From Bradyrhizobium symbiodeficiens (GTDB taxonomy: Bacteria > Pseudomonadota > Alphaproteobacteria > Rhizobiales > Xanthobacteraceae), in assembly GCF_002266465.3 (NCBI RefSeq), contig NZ_CP029427.2, positions 5,272,501 to 5,336,500 of the forward strand: 64,000 bases of DNA, written 5' to 3'. A program made the translations under genes and the position numbers. Shown one piece after another: positions 1 to 9,716 of the stretch. Positions within the stretch are counted from its first letter, which is position 1, and each line of letters opens with the position of its first letter. The notes under the pieces were generated by a model that was not told the DNA's origin, did not search any database, and was given only the letters and a program-made list of their open reading frames with translations.

Positions 1-1428
1 GGCGAGAACGGTGCCGGCAAGTCGACGCTGGTCAAGGCGATCTATGGGCTGATCCAGCCCAGCGCCGGCGAGATTCGCTGGCAGGGCCAGCCGGTCGTGC
101 TGTCCGGTCCCTCCGAAGCACGCAGCCTCGGCATCGGCATGGTGTTCCAGCACTTCTCGCTGTTCGACAATCTCACCGTCGCCGAGAACGTCGCGCTCGG
201 CCTCGACGGGAAAGAGTCCTTCAAGGACATGTCGGCGCGACTGGAGCAAGTATCGAAGACTTACGGCCTTCCGCTCGATCCCAGATGCGAGGTCTGGCAA
301 TTGTCGGTCGGCGAGCGCCAGCGCATCGAGATCGTCCGCGCGCTGATGCAGGATCCGAAATTCCTGATCCTGGACGAGCCCACCGCCGTCCTGACGCCGC
401 AGGAAGCCGATCAGCTTTTCATCGTGCTGGAGCGGCTTAAGGCCGAAGGCCGCGCCGTCCTCTACATCAGCCACAAGCTCGAGGAGGTGAAGCGGCTCTG
501 CGACACTGCCACGATCCTGCGCGGCGGCAGGAAGGTCGAGACCTGCAATCCCCGGCGCGAGACCGCCGCTTCGCTCGCACGCATGATGGTCGGCGGCGAC
601 ATCAAGGAAGTGAAGGCGGCATCCGGCCGGAAGACCACCGTGCCACGGCTCGTCGTCAACGATCTCTCGCTTGTGCCAGCCGAGACGCATGGCGTGCGGC
701 TCGAGCACATCTCGTTCGAACTGAAGGGCGGCGAGATCCTGGGCATCGCCGGCGTCGCCGGCAACGGCCAGGACGAATTGTTCGCCGCGCTATCCGGCGA
801 GCGTCTCTCGAAGGATCCCGGCACGGTGGTGATCGAAGGCATTGCCGCCGGCCATCTCTCGATCACGCAGCGACGCAAGCTGGGAGCAGCCTTCGTTCCC
901 GAAGAGCGGCTCGGCCATGGTACCGCGCCGCGCATGAAGCTGTCGGAGAACGCGCTGCTGACCGGGCACGCGGCCAGCGGCATGGTCCATCACGGCTTTA
1001 TCGACACTGCCGCCACGCTGAAGACGGTGGACCGCGCGACCGAAACCTTTGATGTTCGCAAGGCCAAGCGGGATCCCGAGGCTGCCAGCCTCTCCGGCGG
1101 CAATCTGCAAAAATTCATCGTGGGACGCGAGATCCTGCGCAACCCCGCGGTGCTGGTGGTGAGCCAGCCGACCTGGGGCGTCGATGCCGGCGCCGCCGCC
1201 GTCATACGCCAGGCGCTGCTCGATCTCGCAACCGCAGGCGCCGCGGTGCTCGTGACCAGCCAGGATCTCGACGAGCTCACCGAGATCGCCGACCGCATCG
1301 CCGTGATGTTCCACGGCAAGCTGTCGGTACCGCTCGCTACCCGCGAGGCCAGCCGCGAAAAGCTCGGCCTGCTCATGGGCGGCAGTAGCCTCGAGCCGAA
1401 GGAGGCCGCGCATGCAGCTGGTACTTGA
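1..1428 (+). CDS. Nucleoside/purine-type ABC transporter ATPase (5' partial)
   Basis: This is the ATP-hydrolysing subunit of a BMP-family (YufO/NupO-like) importer that probably brings nucleosides or purine bases into the cytoplasm. The reading frame is open from base 1, where the Walker A motif GENGAGKSTL is already present, so only the first few dozen residues are missing. The chain has two ATPase halves, as in sugar/nucleoside importers. The first has Walker B ILDEPTAVL. The second has LSGGNLQKF and a degenerate Walker B, VLVVSQPTWGVD, with Ser-Gln in place of Asp-Glu, which is usual in the second half of this family. It overlaps the following permease by 17 bases. The substrate is inferred from the neighbouring purine catabolic genes. 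Confidence 0.9.
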   Translation, partial: GENGAGKSTLVKAIYGLIQPSAGEIRWQGQPVVLSGPSEARSLGIGMVFQHFSLFDNLTVAENVALGLDGKESFKDMSARLEQVSKTYGLPLDPRCEVWQLSVGERQRIEIVRALMQDPKFLILDEPTAVLTPQEADQLFIVLERLKAEGRAVLYISHKLEEVKRLCDTATILRGGRKVETCNPRRETAASLARMMVGGDIKEVKAASGRKTTVPRLVVNDLSLVPAETHGVRLEHISFELKGGEILGIAGVAGNGQDELFAALSGERLSKDPGTVVIEGIAAGHLSITQRRKLGAAFVPEERLGHGTAPRMKLSENALLTGHAASGMVHHGFIDTAATLKTVDRATETFDVRKAKRDPEAASLSGGNLQKFIVGREILRNPAVLVVSQPTWGVDAGAAAVIRQALLDLATAGAAVLVTSQDLDELTEIADRIAVMFHGKLSVPLATREASREKLGLLMGGSSLEPKEAAHAAGT

Positions 1429-2503
1429 GAAGCGCGCCGAACGCTCTGGCGCGATCGCGCTGGTCTCGCCGCTGATCGCGATCGGCCTCACGGTCGTGAC
1501 CATGGTCATCCTGTTCGCGATCCTCGGCAAGAATCCGCTGCTCGCACTGCATGCCTATTTCATCGCGCCCTTGACCGATGGCTATTCTCTGCAGGAGATC
1601 GCGGTCAAGGCGACGCCGCTGGTGATGATCGCGATCGGGCTGTCGCTCTGCTATCTCGCCAATGCCTGGAACATCGGCGCTGAGGGACAATTCCTGATGG
1701 GCGCGGTTGCCGGAAGCTGGATCGCGGTGAAGACGCAAGGCACCGACGCCGGCGCCTGGGTGCTGCCGGCCATGCTGGTGCTCGCCGCCGCGGCAGGTGC
1801 GCTCTATGCGCTGATCCCGGCGATCTGCAAGGTGAAGTTTGGCGCCAGCGAGATCCTGACCAGCCTGATGCTGGTCTATGTCGCCGACCTCTTCCTCGAC
1901 TATCTCGTGCGCGGGCCCTGGCGCGACCCCAACGGCTTCAATTTCCCGACCACGGCCGAGTTCGATCCGGTGGCGACCGTTCCATTGCTGATCGAGGGCG
2001 GCCGGCTGCATCTCGGCTCGATCATCGCGCTTCTTGTCGTCGCCGCAGCCGCAATCCTGCTCGGGCGCACCATCAAGGGGTTCGAGATCCGCATCGTCGG
2101 CGCAGCGCCCCGCGCGGCACGGTTCGGCGGCTTCAATGCCAACCACCTGATCATCCTGACCTTCGCGGTGTCAGGCGCGCTCGCAGGGCTTGCCGGCATC
2201 ATCGAGGTGGCAGGACCCGTCGGGCATCTCCAACCCGGCATTTCTCCAGGCTACGGTTTTACTGCGATCATCGTCGCCTTCCTCGGCCGGCTGAACCCGC
2301 TTGGAATATTAATTGCAGGACTTTTCCTTGCACTGACCTTTATCGGCGGCGAGCAGGCGCAGATCGCGATGAAGATTCCATTGGATGTCACCAAGGTCTT
2401 TCAGGGCATTCTTTTGTTCTACGTGCTCGCCTGCGATTCCCTGATCCTCTACCGCTTCAAGCTGAGCTTCCCGAACCGCCAGGTGGCCCGTGGAACTCAT
2501 TGA
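1412..2503 (+). CDS. ABC transporter permease (BMP/nucleoside type), first
   Basis: This 363-residue inner-membrane permease resembles YufP/NupP, with about nine or ten hydrophobic segments beginning near residue 14. The motif NAWNIGAEGQFLMGA (around residues 86-100) is the conserved cytoplasmic loop of BPD_transp_2 permeases. It overlaps the ATPase by 17 bases and the next permease by 14 bases, so the genes are very probably one operon with coupled translation. It should form a heterodimer with the next gene product to pass nucleosides or purines. The substrate is inferred from context, not from the sequence of the protein. Confidence 0.88.
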   Translation: MQLVLEKRAERSGAIALVSPLIAIGLTVVTMVILFAILGKNPLLALHAYFIAPLTDGYSLQEIAVKATPLVMIAIGLSLCYLANAWNIGAEGQFLMGAVAGSWIAVKTQGTDAGAWVLPAMLVLAAAAGALYALIPAICKVKFGASEILTSLMLVYVADLFLDYLVRGPWRDPNGFNFPTTAEFDPVATVPLLIEGGRLHLGSIIALLVVAAAAILLGRTIKGFEIRIVGAAPRAARFGGFNANHLIILTFAVSGALAGLAGIIEVAGPVGHLQPGISPGYGFTAIIVAFLGRLNPLGILIAGLFLALTFIGGEQAQIAMKIPLDVTKVFQGILLFYVLACDSLILYRFKLSFPNRQVARGTH

Positions 2504-3407
2504 AGCCATCGTCCTGGCCGTGCTCGCCGCGTCCACGCCGCTCCTGATCGCCGCGACCGGGGAGCTCGTGACCGAGCGCTCCGGCGTGCTCAATCTCGGC
2601 GTCGAGGGCATGATGATCGTTGGCGCGGCCTGCGGCTTTGCCGGCGCCTGGCTCACCGGATCGGTCTTCGTCGGCGCGCTGTTCGGCATAGTCGCGGGCA
2701 CGATGATGTCGCTGATCTTCGCGCTGATGACGCTCGGGCTCGCCGTCAACCAGGTGGCAACGGGTCTCGCGCTGACCATCCTCGGCGTCGGACTGTCCGG
2801 ACTGATCGGCGCCGGCTTCGTCGGCGAGCGCATCACGCCGGCAGTCCATCTCGCCATTCCCGGCCTTACCGACATCCCGCTGGTCGGGCGCGTGCTGTTC
2901 GGCGAGGATGGCTTCGTCTACGTCTCCATTGCCCTCGTCATTGGCGTCTGGTGGTTCCTGTACCGCACGCGGGCGGGATTGATCCTGCGCGCCTGCGGCG
3001 ACAATCACGTCTCCGCGCATGCGCTCGGCTATCCCGTGCTGCGCATCCGGACCTTCGCCGTGATGTTCGGCGGTGCCTGTGCGGGCCTTGCCGGCGCTTA
3101 TCTGCCGCTCGCTTACACGCCGTTCTTCATTCCCGGCATGACCGCGGGCCGCGGCTGGATCGCACTGGCGCTGGTGGTGTTCTCGTCCTGGCGGCCGGGC
3201 CGCCTCGTGATCGGCGCCTATCTCTTCGGCGCGGTGACGATCCTGCAGTTGCACGCGCAGGGCTGGGGCATCGGCATCCCCTCGCAATTCATGTCGGCGC
3301 TGCCTTATCTCGCGACCGTCATCGTGCTGGTCCTGCTCTCCCGCGCGCGCAGCGGCGGCTCGACCGCACCGGCCGCGCTCGGCACCGTGTTCGTGCCGGA
3401 CCGCTGA
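2490..3407 (+). CDS. ABC transporter permease (BMP/nucleoside type), second
   Basis: This 305-residue inner-membrane permease of the YufQ/NupQ type pairs with the preceding permease. It starts with GTG inside the upstream gene. The signature LTERSGVLNLGVEGMM-like loop (here VTERSGVLNLGVEGM, about residues 25-40) and the repeated hydrophobic helices identify the family. The gene ends 74 bases before the binding-protein gene, and that gap holds no obvious terminator, so the importer is probably one transcription unit of ATPase, two permeases and binding protein. Confidence 0.88.
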   Translation: MELIEAIVLAVLAASTPLLIAATGELVTERSGVLNLGVEGMMIVGAACGFAGAWLTGSVFVGALFGIVAGTMMSLIFALMTLGLAVNQVATGLALTILGVGLSGLIGAGFVGERITPAVHLAIPGLTDIPLVGRVLFGEDGFVYVSIALVIGVWWFLYRTRAGLILRACGDNHVSAHALGYPVLRIRTFAVMFGGACAGLAGAYLPLAYTPFFIPGMTAGRGWIALALVVFSSWRPGRLVIGAYLFGAVTILQLHAQGWGIGIPSQFMSALPYLATVIVLVLLSRARSGGSTAPAALGTVFVPDR

Positions 3408-3481
3408 ATTTCATTTCCGCAACGGGCGCGATGGGGCGCGCAAGTTGCGAATCGTGACTTTCCCCTGATGTCTGGAGATCG

Positions 3482-4561
3482 ATGATGAGGAAATCATTTC
3501 TTGCGCTGGCCACCGGACTCTTGCTTGCCGGCAGCGTCAGTGCAGCCTCCGCCGCCGACAAGCTCAAGGTCGGCTTCATCTATCTGGGCCCGATCGGAGA
3601 CCTCGGCTGGACCTATCAGCACGATCTCGCGCGCCAGGCGCTGGTCAAGGAACTGGGCGACCAGATCGAGACCACCTATCTGGAGAACGTGCCCGAAGGC
3701 CCCGACGCCGAACGCTCCATCGAGCAGCTCGTCCGCGCCGGCAACAAGCTGATCTTCACGACGTCGTTCGGTTACATGGATCCAACGCTGAAGGTCGCGA
3801 AAAAATATCCCAACGTGCATTTCGAGCACGCCACCGGCTACAAGCGCAATCCGAACATGTCGACCTACTCGGCCAAATGGTGGCAGGGCCGTTACATTCA
3901 GGGCCTGATCGCGGCCAAGATGTCGAAGTCCGGCGTGCTCGGCTACATCGGCTCGTTCCCGATTCCGGAGGTCGTCTCCGGCATCAACGCGACGATGCTG
4001 GCGGCGCAGACCATCAACCCGAACATCAAGGTCAAGATCATCTGGGCCAACACCTGGTTCGACCCGGGCAAGGAGGCCGACGCCGCCAAGGCCCTGATCG
4101 ACCAGGGCGCCGACGTGATCATGCAGCACACGGATTCGCCAGCCGCGATGCAGATCGCCAGCGAACGCGGCAAGCTCGCCTTCGGCCAGGACTCCGAGAT
4201 GATCAAGTTCGGGCCCAAGACCCAGCTGACCTCGATCCTCGACACCTGGGGCCCTTACTACATCGAGCGGGTCAAGGCCGAGCTCGCCGGCACCTGGAAG
4301 TCCCAGGACAGCTGGGGCGGCCTCGACAGTCACATGTTCGCGATGGCGCCCTACACCAACATGCCTGACGACGTGAAAAAATTGGCTGAGGATGCCCAGG
4401 CCGCGATCATCGCGGGCAAGCTGCATCCGTTCAAGTGCCCGATCATTGGGCAGGACGGCAAGCCGGTCGAGTGCAAAGGCGGCGATCACCTCGACGACGG
4501 CCAGATTCTCGGTATGAATTTCTATGTGAAGGGCATCGACGACAAGCTGCCGGGCAAGTAG
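3482..4561 (+). CDS. BMP-family ABC transporter substrate-binding protein
   Basis: This 359-residue periplasmic binding protein is of the Bmp/PnrA-like family, which binds purine nucleosides. An N-terminal export signal (ATGLLLAGSVSAASAA, to about residue 25) precedes the mature start DKLKVGFIYLGP. The family motif GPIGDLGWTYQHD and the later GQDSEM segment are visible. ATG at 3482 has a GGAG-type ribosome site 6-8 bases upstream; the adjacent second ATG is equally possible. It is the last gene of the importer. The 8-oxoguanine deaminase gene follows on the opposite strand, which supports a purine substrate. Confidence 0.88.
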   Translation: MMRKSFLALATGLLLAGSVSAASAADKLKVGFIYLGPIGDLGWTYQHDLARQALVKELGDQIETTYLENVPEGPDAERSIEQLVRAGNKLIFTTSFGYMDPTLKVAKKYPNVHFEHATGYKRNPNMSTYSAKWWQGRYIQGLIAAKMSKSGVLGYIGSFPIPEVVSGINATMLAAQTINPNIKVKIIWANTWFDPGKEADAAKALIDQGADVIMQHTDSPAAMQIASERGKLAFGQDSEMIKFGPKTQLTSILDTWGPYYIERVKAELAGTWKSQDSWGGLDSHMFAMAPYTNMPDDVKKLAEDAQAAIIAGKLHPFKCPIIGQDGKPVECKGGDHLDDGQILGMNFYVKGIDDKLPGK

Positions 4562-4655
4562 CACGCTTCTTGCTTTATCCAAATCACCTGCTCCTCCCGG
4601 AGGAGGTTCGGAGGGGGTGGCCAGAAGCACCCGGCACTTGTGGTCGCCCCCTCTT

Positions 4656-6005
4656 TCATTCCATCCGCATGGCCTGCGCCGCCGAACTGTGGCGACGGAT
4701 GAGGTTCTCCACGTCGAGGCCCGGGATGGCGCCATCGATCACGGCCCATCTTCCCGCCACCATCACCCGGTCGGCCCGATGGGCTCCGCACAGCACCAGC
4801 GCGGCCAAGGGGTCGCCATGGCCGGAGAAGCGCAGCTCGTCGAGCCTGAACAGCGCGAGGTCGGCCGCCTTGCCGACCGCGATCTCGCCGAGTTCCGGAC
4901 GGCCGACGCAGGCCGCCGAGCCCTTGGTGGCCCAGCGCAGCGCATCCTTGTGGCTGACTTTCGCTACGCCGTAGCGCGCCCGTTGCAGCAGGAAGGCGGC
5001 ACGGACCTCCTGCATCAGGTTCGAGCCGTCGTTCGAGGCCGAGCCATCGACACCAAGCCCGATGCCGACACCGGCCTCCTCCATCTCACAGACCGGGCAG
5101 CAGCCGGACGCCAGCAGCTGATTGCTGCACGCGCAATGGCTGATGCTCGTCTTCGCCTTACCGAGCCGTTTCATCTCGTCGGCGTTGAAAAATATGCCGT
5201 GGGCGAGCCAGGTTCGCGCGTCGAGCCAGCCGCATTGTTCGAGATAGTCGAGCGGACGACAGCCGTACATCTGCTGGCAGAATCTGTTTTCGTCTTCGGT
5301 CTCGGCGAGATGGGTGTGCAGGCGCACGTCGAGCTTGCCGGCGAGATCGGCGGTGGCGCGCATCAGCGACGTCGTCACCGAGAACGGCGAGCACGGCGCC
5401 AGCGCGATCTGCACCATCGCATCCGCGCCGCGCTGGTGATGCCTGGCCACAACGCGCGCGCTGTCAGCAAGGATCGTGTCCTCGTCCTGCACCACGCTGT
5501 CAGGTGGCAAGCCACCGTCGCGCTGCGACAGGTTCATCGAACCGCGCGTGAGCAGCACCCGCACGCCGAGACGCTTCGCCACGGCGACCTCGATATCGAC
5601 GGCGTCCTCGAGGCCCGCAGGGAAGACGTAATGATGGTCCGTCGTGGTGGTGCAGCCCGAGAGCAGCAATTCGGACATCGCCACGGTGACGCCGAGCTCG
5701 AGCGCCTCGGGCGTCAGCCTCGCCCACACCGGATAGAGCGCCTTGAGCCAGGGGAACAGCTCGCGATCCATCGCTGCCGGCAATGCTCGCGTCAGCGTCT
5801 GGTAGAAGTGATGGTGGGTGTTGATCAGGCCCGGCAGCACGACGTGTTCGCTGGCATCGAACGTTGCGGCGTCAGCGGTCGCAGGCGCGGCGCCGGCCGG
5901 CACCAGCTCGACGATCCGGCCATCCTTCACCACGATCCCGCGCGCGGCGCCATCGGCGAGGATGGCCAGCGGATCCCGGATCCAGATCGGCGTTGCATCG
6001 CTCAT
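4656..6005 (-). CDS. 8-oxoguanine deaminase (amidohydrolase)
   Basis: This 449-residue cytoplasmic amidohydrolase probably hydrolyses 8-oxoguanine to urate and ammonia. It belongs to the subtype related to hydroxyatrazine hydrolases. The metal-binding HxH lies in GLINTHHHFYQTLTRA (about residues 58-73). Later metal ligands are likely in LHTHLAET and the SHCACSNQLLASG stretch, with GLGVDGSASND near residue 320. It faces away from the xanthine dehydrogenase genes, so the two sets share the 160-base spacer 6006-6165. The position between a purine-type importer and xanthine dehydrogenase favours 8-oxoguanine deaminase over guanine or atrazine deaminases, but substrate specificity cannot be read with certainty. 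Confidence 0.82.
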   Translation of the reverse strand: MSDATPIWIRDPLAILADGAARGIVVKDGRIVELVPAGAAPATADAATFDASEHVVLPGLINTHHHFYQTLTRALPAAMDRELFPWLKALYPVWARLTPEALELGVTVAMSELLLSGCTTTTDHHYVFPAGLEDAVDIEVAVAKRLGVRVLLTRGSMNLSQRDGGLPPDSVVQDEDTILADSARVVARHHQRGADAMVQIALAPCSPFSVTTSLMRATADLAGKLDVRLHTHLAETEDENRFCQQMYGCRPLDYLEQCGWLDARTWLAHGIFFNADEMKRLGKAKTSISHCACSNQLLASGCCPVCEMEEAGVGIGLGVDGSASNDGSNLMQEVRAAFLLQRARYGVAKVSHKDALRWATKGSAACVGRPELGEIAVGKAADLALFRLDELRFSGHGDPLAALVLCGAHRADRVMVAGRWAVIDGAIPGLDVENLIRRHSSAAQAMRME

Positions 6006-6165
6006 GATCCTGCTTCTCCCTTACATCCGCTGACAGGCCTGCCGGGTAAGGCCGGCCCGGTCACCTTCGCGCGACCACTTGTTTGTTGCGACTTGGCTCC
6101 GGTCTTGCAAGACTCATCTGCAAGACTCATCGGCACGATTCACCGGCGAAAGCTTTGGCGCAGCC

Positions 6166-6993
6166 ATGGATTTGAATACCATCACGACAGTGGCCCATCC
6201 GCAAACACGGGCACAATTGCCGGCCTGGACGGCCGGCGATGCCTGGCTCGCGGGCGGGACCTGGCTGTTCTCGGAACCACAAGCGCACCTCGCGCGGCTG
6301 ATCGATCTCACCGATCTGAAATGGCCGGCGCTGACGATCAGCCAAAGCCATCTCTCCATCGCCGCCACTTGCACGGTCGCGCAACTCGACGGACTTGCCT
6401 GCCCGTCCGATTGGCTCGCCGCGCCGCTGATCAACCAATGCTGCCGCGCATTCCTTGCGTCGTTCAAGATCTGGAAGACCGCAACCATCGGCGGCAATCT
6501 CTGCATGTCGCTGCCGGCGGGACCGATGATCTCGCTGACCGCGGCGCTCGACGGCGTCTGCACCATCTGGAAAGCCGGCGGCGGCGAGCAGCGGATTCCC
6601 GTTGCCGAGTTTGTCACCGGCAACCAGGGCAACCGCCTGACGCCGGGCGACCTGCTCCGGCAGATCGATATTCCAGTTGCCGCGTTGAAGCGCCGCACGG
6701 CCTTCCGCCAAATCTCGCTCGCGCCGGTCGGCCGGTCGGCGGCCCTTCTGATTGGCAGCCTCGATGCCGATGGCCCGCTGACGCTGACGGTCACGGCCTC
6801 CACGGTGCGGCCGATCCAATTGTCGTTCGCCAAGCCGCCCGATGCGGGCGCGCTTCGCGATGCGATCGTCCAGCAGATCGGGGACGATCTGTACCACACC
6901 GACATCCACGGCCAGCCGCTCTGGCGCAAGCACATGACGCTACGGCTCGCCGAGGAGATCCGCGGCGAGCTCTCTGCCGGAGTACCGTCATGA
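6166..6993 (+). CDS. Xanthine dehydrogenase FAD-binding subunit
   Basis: This 275-residue FAD-binding subunit of a molybdenum hydroxylase passes electrons from the 2Fe-2S clusters to NAD. The domain starts at AWLAGGTWLFSE (about residues 25-36) and contains the FAD-binding stretch KTATIGGNLCMSLPAGP (about residues 105-121). The ATG at 6166 was chosen because the family homology begins directly after it; a longer frame opens at 6079 but adds unrelated residues. The stop overlaps the start of the next gene in an ATGA, indicating translational coupling. With the neighbouring purine genes, xanthine or hypoxanthine is the likely substrate of the holoenzyme. Confidence 0.85.
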   Translation: MDLNTITTVAHPQTRAQLPAWTAGDAWLAGGTWLFSEPQAHLARLIDLTDLKWPALTISQSHLSIAATCTVAQLDGLACPSDWLAAPLINQCCRAFLASFKIWKTATIGGNLCMSLPAGPMISLTAALDGVCTIWKAGGGEQRIPVAEFVTGNQGNRLTPGDLLRQIDIPVAALKRRTAFRQISLAPVGRSAALLIGSLDADGPLTLTVTASTVRPIQLSFAKPPDAGALRDAIVQQIGDDLYHTDIHGQPLWRKHMTLRLAEEIRGELSAGVPS

Positions 6994-9716
6994 GTTTCGA
7001 GGTTAACGGCAAGCCGTTTGCGCAGGCGCCGCGCGCCGGCCAGTGCCTGCGCACGTTCCTGCGCGAGCTCGGCCATTTCGGCGTGAAGAAAGGCTGCGAC
7101 GCCGGCGACTGCGGCGCCTGCACCGTGCTGCTCGACGGCGAGCCGGTGCACAGCTGCCTGATCCCGGCGTTCCGGGCCGAGGGACGCAGCGTGACCACGA
7201 TCGAAGGTCTGGGCGGAGACCACGGCACGCATCCGATGCAGCAGGCCTTCCTCGACGCGCAGGGCTTTCAATGCGGCTTCTGCACCGCCGGCATGATCCT
7301 GACCTGCGCCTCGCTGAACCAGGCGCAGCGCACCGATCTCGGCGCGGCGCTGAAGGGCAATATCTGCCGCTGCACCGGCTATCGCGCGATCGAGGATGCA
7401 TTGCTGGGCAAGACCAATGTCGAGGCCAGCGTCGAGGCCGGCGCTGCCTTCGGCCGCAGCCTGCCGGCACCCGCAGGCCCCGATATCGTGCGCGGCAATG
7501 CGCGCTACACCTTCGACACCGCCATGGATGGCCTGCTTCACGTCAAGCTGGTGCGTTCGCCTCATGCGCACGCCAGGATCGTCGCGATCGACAAGTCGCA
7601 CGCCCTTCGCGTTCCCGGCGTGCACGCGGTGCTGACGCATGAAGACGCACCTTCGATGCTGATCTCGACCGCGCGGCACGAGATGGACTGGATGGACCCC
7701 GAGGACACCCGCGTTCTCGACGACGTCGTCCGCTTCATCGGCCAGAGAGTTGCCGCAATCGTCGCCGAGAGCGAAGCCGCCGCCGAGGAGGCGTGCCGGC
7801 GGATCGAGGTCGACTATGAGATCCTGCCTGCGCTGATCGATCCGGAGCAGGCGATGGCGCCCGGCGCGCCCATCATCCATCCCGACCGCACCACCGCGAA
7901 CCGCATCGCCGACGCTCAGCGTAACCTCGCCGCGGAGACGCATGGCGAGTACGGCGATGTCGCAGCGGCGCTCGCAACGTCTGCCGTCACCTACGAGGGC
8001 ACCTTCCACAGTCATCGCGTCCAGCACGCGGCGCTGGAGACCCATGGCGGCCTCGCCTGGCTCGATGAAGCGGGCGTGCTCAATGTCCGCACCTCGACCC
8101 AGGTGCCGTTCCTGACCCGGCGCGCGCTGGCTGATATCTTCGAGCTTCCTCCCGACAAAGTTCGCGTGTTCTGCGAGCGTGTCGGCGGCGGGTTTGGCGG
8201 CAAGCAGGAGATGTTCGTCGAGGACATCCTGGCGCTCGCTGCGCTCAAGACGGGTCGTCCGGTGAAGCTGGAGCTCACCCGTGAGGAGCAATTCATCGCG
8301 ACCTCGACGCGGCACCCGATGCGGGTCCACATAAAGGCCGGAGCGGATGCCAACGGCAAGCTCACCGCGCTCCAGCTCGACGTGCTCTCCAACACCGGCG
8401 CCTACGGCAATCACGCCGGCCCGGTGATGTTCCATTCGCTGTCCGAGTCCATCGCCGTCTACAATTGCCCGAACAAGCGGGTCGACGGTTACGCCGTCTA
8501 CACCAACACGGTGCCGGCGGGCGCGTTTCGCGGCTATGGTCTGCCGCAGACGCTGATCGCAATCGAGGCCGCGATCGACGAGCTGGGCAAGCAACTCGGC
8601 ATCAACCCCTTCGAGATGCGCCGGCGCAACATCGTCAGGGACGGCGATCCCATGCTGTCGCCGCCGCCGTCCGAATTTCACGACGTGCTCTACGGCTCCT
8701 ACGGGCTCGACCAATGCCTCGACCTCGTCGAACGCGCGATGCAGGCTGATGGCCCGCAGCCGGACCTGTCGCCGGACTGGCTGATCGGCGACGGTGTCGC
8801 GCTGACCATGATCGACACAGTGCCGCCGGCGGGCCACCTCGCCGACGCGACGATCGCGCTGCGCAACGACGGAGGTTTCGATCTCACCGTCGGCACCGCT
8901 GAATTCGGCAACGGCACCAGCACGGTGCACCGGCAGATCGCCGCGACCACGCTGGCGACCACCGTCGACAGGATCCGCCTGCGCCAGTCCGACACGGCCC
9001 ATGGCGGCCACGACACCGGCGCCTATGGCAGCGCGGGCATGTTCGTCGCCGGCAAGGCGACGCATGCGGCTTCCATGCAGCTTGCGGCCGAATTGAAAGC
9101 GGCCGCCGCCAGCACGTGGCTCTGTGACGTCCAGGGTTGCGTGCTCGAGGACAACGCCGTCGTCAGCGGCGTCCGGCGCATGCCGTTTGCGGAACTGGTG
9201 AAGCTCGCCCGCGAACGCGGGCAGCCGTTCGCAGGCAGCGGCAACTCTGCGGGCACGCCGCGTTCGGTCGGCTTCAACGTCCAGGGTTTTCGTATCGCCG
9301 TGAACAAGGCCACCGGCGAGCTCAGGATACTCCGGAGCGTCCACGCCGCGGACGCAGGCGTCGTCGCCAATCCCATGCAGTGCCGCGGTCAGGTCGAAGG
9401 CGGTGTTGCGCAGGCGCTTGGTGCTGCGCTCTACGAGGAGATGGTGATCGACGCCGAGGGGCGCGTCACCAACCCGAAATTCCGCGACTACCACCTGCCC
9501 TCCTTCGCCGACGTGCCGCGCACCGACGTGTTCTTCGCCGAGACGTCCGACACGATCGGGCCGCTAGGGGCGAAGTCGATGAGCGAGAGCCCGTACAATC
9601 CGGTCGCGGCCGCGCTCGGCAATGCGATCGCGAATGCCACCGGCATCCGCTTCACCGCGCCGCCGTTCAAGCCGGACCGGCTGTTTCCGGCGCTGCACGC
9701 GAAGTTCGGGGACTAG
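6990..9716 (+). CDS. Xanthine dehydrogenase, fused 2Fe-2S and molybdenum-binding subunit
   Basis: This 908-residue protein joins two subunits that are usually separate. Residues 1 to about 145 are the 2Fe-2S subunit, with ligands Cys36, Cys41, Cys44 and Cys56 and the second cluster at Cys95, Cys98, Cys126 and Cys128 (CGFCTAG, CRCTGY). From about residue 155 (GPDIVRGNARYTFD) the molybdopterin-binding domain follows, with GGGFGGKQEMF, AFRGYGLPQ and the C-terminal GAKSMSESPYNP that carries the probable catalytic glutamate. It oxidises hypoxanthine/xanthine to urate with the FAD subunit encoded just upstream. Start ATG at 6990 overlaps the upstream stop. Its stop overlaps the converging uraD-uraH stop within one CTAG. 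Confidence 0.87.
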   Translation: MSFEVNGKPFAQAPRAGQCLRTFLRELGHFGVKKGCDAGDCGACTVLLDGEPVHSCLIPAFRAEGRSVTTIEGLGGDHGTHPMQQAFLDAQGFQCGFCTAGMILTCASLNQAQRTDLGAALKGNICRCTGYRAIEDALLGKTNVEASVEAGAAFGRSLPAPAGPDIVRGNARYTFDTAMDGLLHVKLVRSPHAHARIVAIDKSHALRVPGVHAVLTHEDAPSMLISTARHEMDWMDPEDTRVLDDVVRFIGQRVAAIVAESEAAAEEACRRIEVDYEILPALIDPEQAMAPGAPIIHPDRTTANRIADAQRNLAAETHGEYGDVAAALATSAVTYEGTFHSHRVQHAALETHGGLAWLDEAGVLNVRTSTQVPFLTRRALADIFELPPDKVRVFCERVGGGFGGKQEMFVEDILALAALKTGRPVKLELTREEQFIATSTRHPMRVHIKAGADANGKLTALQLDVLSNTGAYGNHAGPVMFHSLSESIAVYNCPNKRVDGYAVYTNTVPAGAFRGYGLPQTLIAIEAAIDELGKQLGINPFEMRRRNIVRDGDPMLSPPPSEFHDVLYGSYGLDQCLDLVERAMQADGPQPDLSPDWLIGDGVALTMIDTVPPAGHLADATIALRNDGGFDLTVGTAEFGNGTSTVHRQIAATTLATTVDRIRLRQSDTAHGGHDTGAYGSAGMFVAGKATHAASMQLAAELKAAAASTWLCDVQGCVLEDNAVVSGVRRMPFAELVKLARERGQPFAGSGNSAGTPRSVGFNVQGFRIAVNKATGELRILRSVHAADAGVVANPMQCRGQVEGGVAQALGAALYEEMVIDAEGRVTNPKFRDYHLPSFADVPRTDVFFAETSDTIGPLGAKSMSESPYNPVAAALGNAIANATGIRFTAPPFKPDRLFPALHAKFGD

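Noticed and set aside
6114..9494. 1126-residue minus-strand frame opposite xanthine dehydrogenase
   Set aside because: It is a mirror of the codon pattern of the real gene, has no recognisable domain, and overlaps two well-supported genes completely.
4617..9716. A continuous 1699-residue plus-strand reading frame
   Set aside because: Only the part from 6990 has protein homology (xanthine dehydrogenase). The upstream 2.3 kb is antisense to the 8-oxoguanine deaminase gene and the other frame of the FAD subunit; it is open because of high GC.
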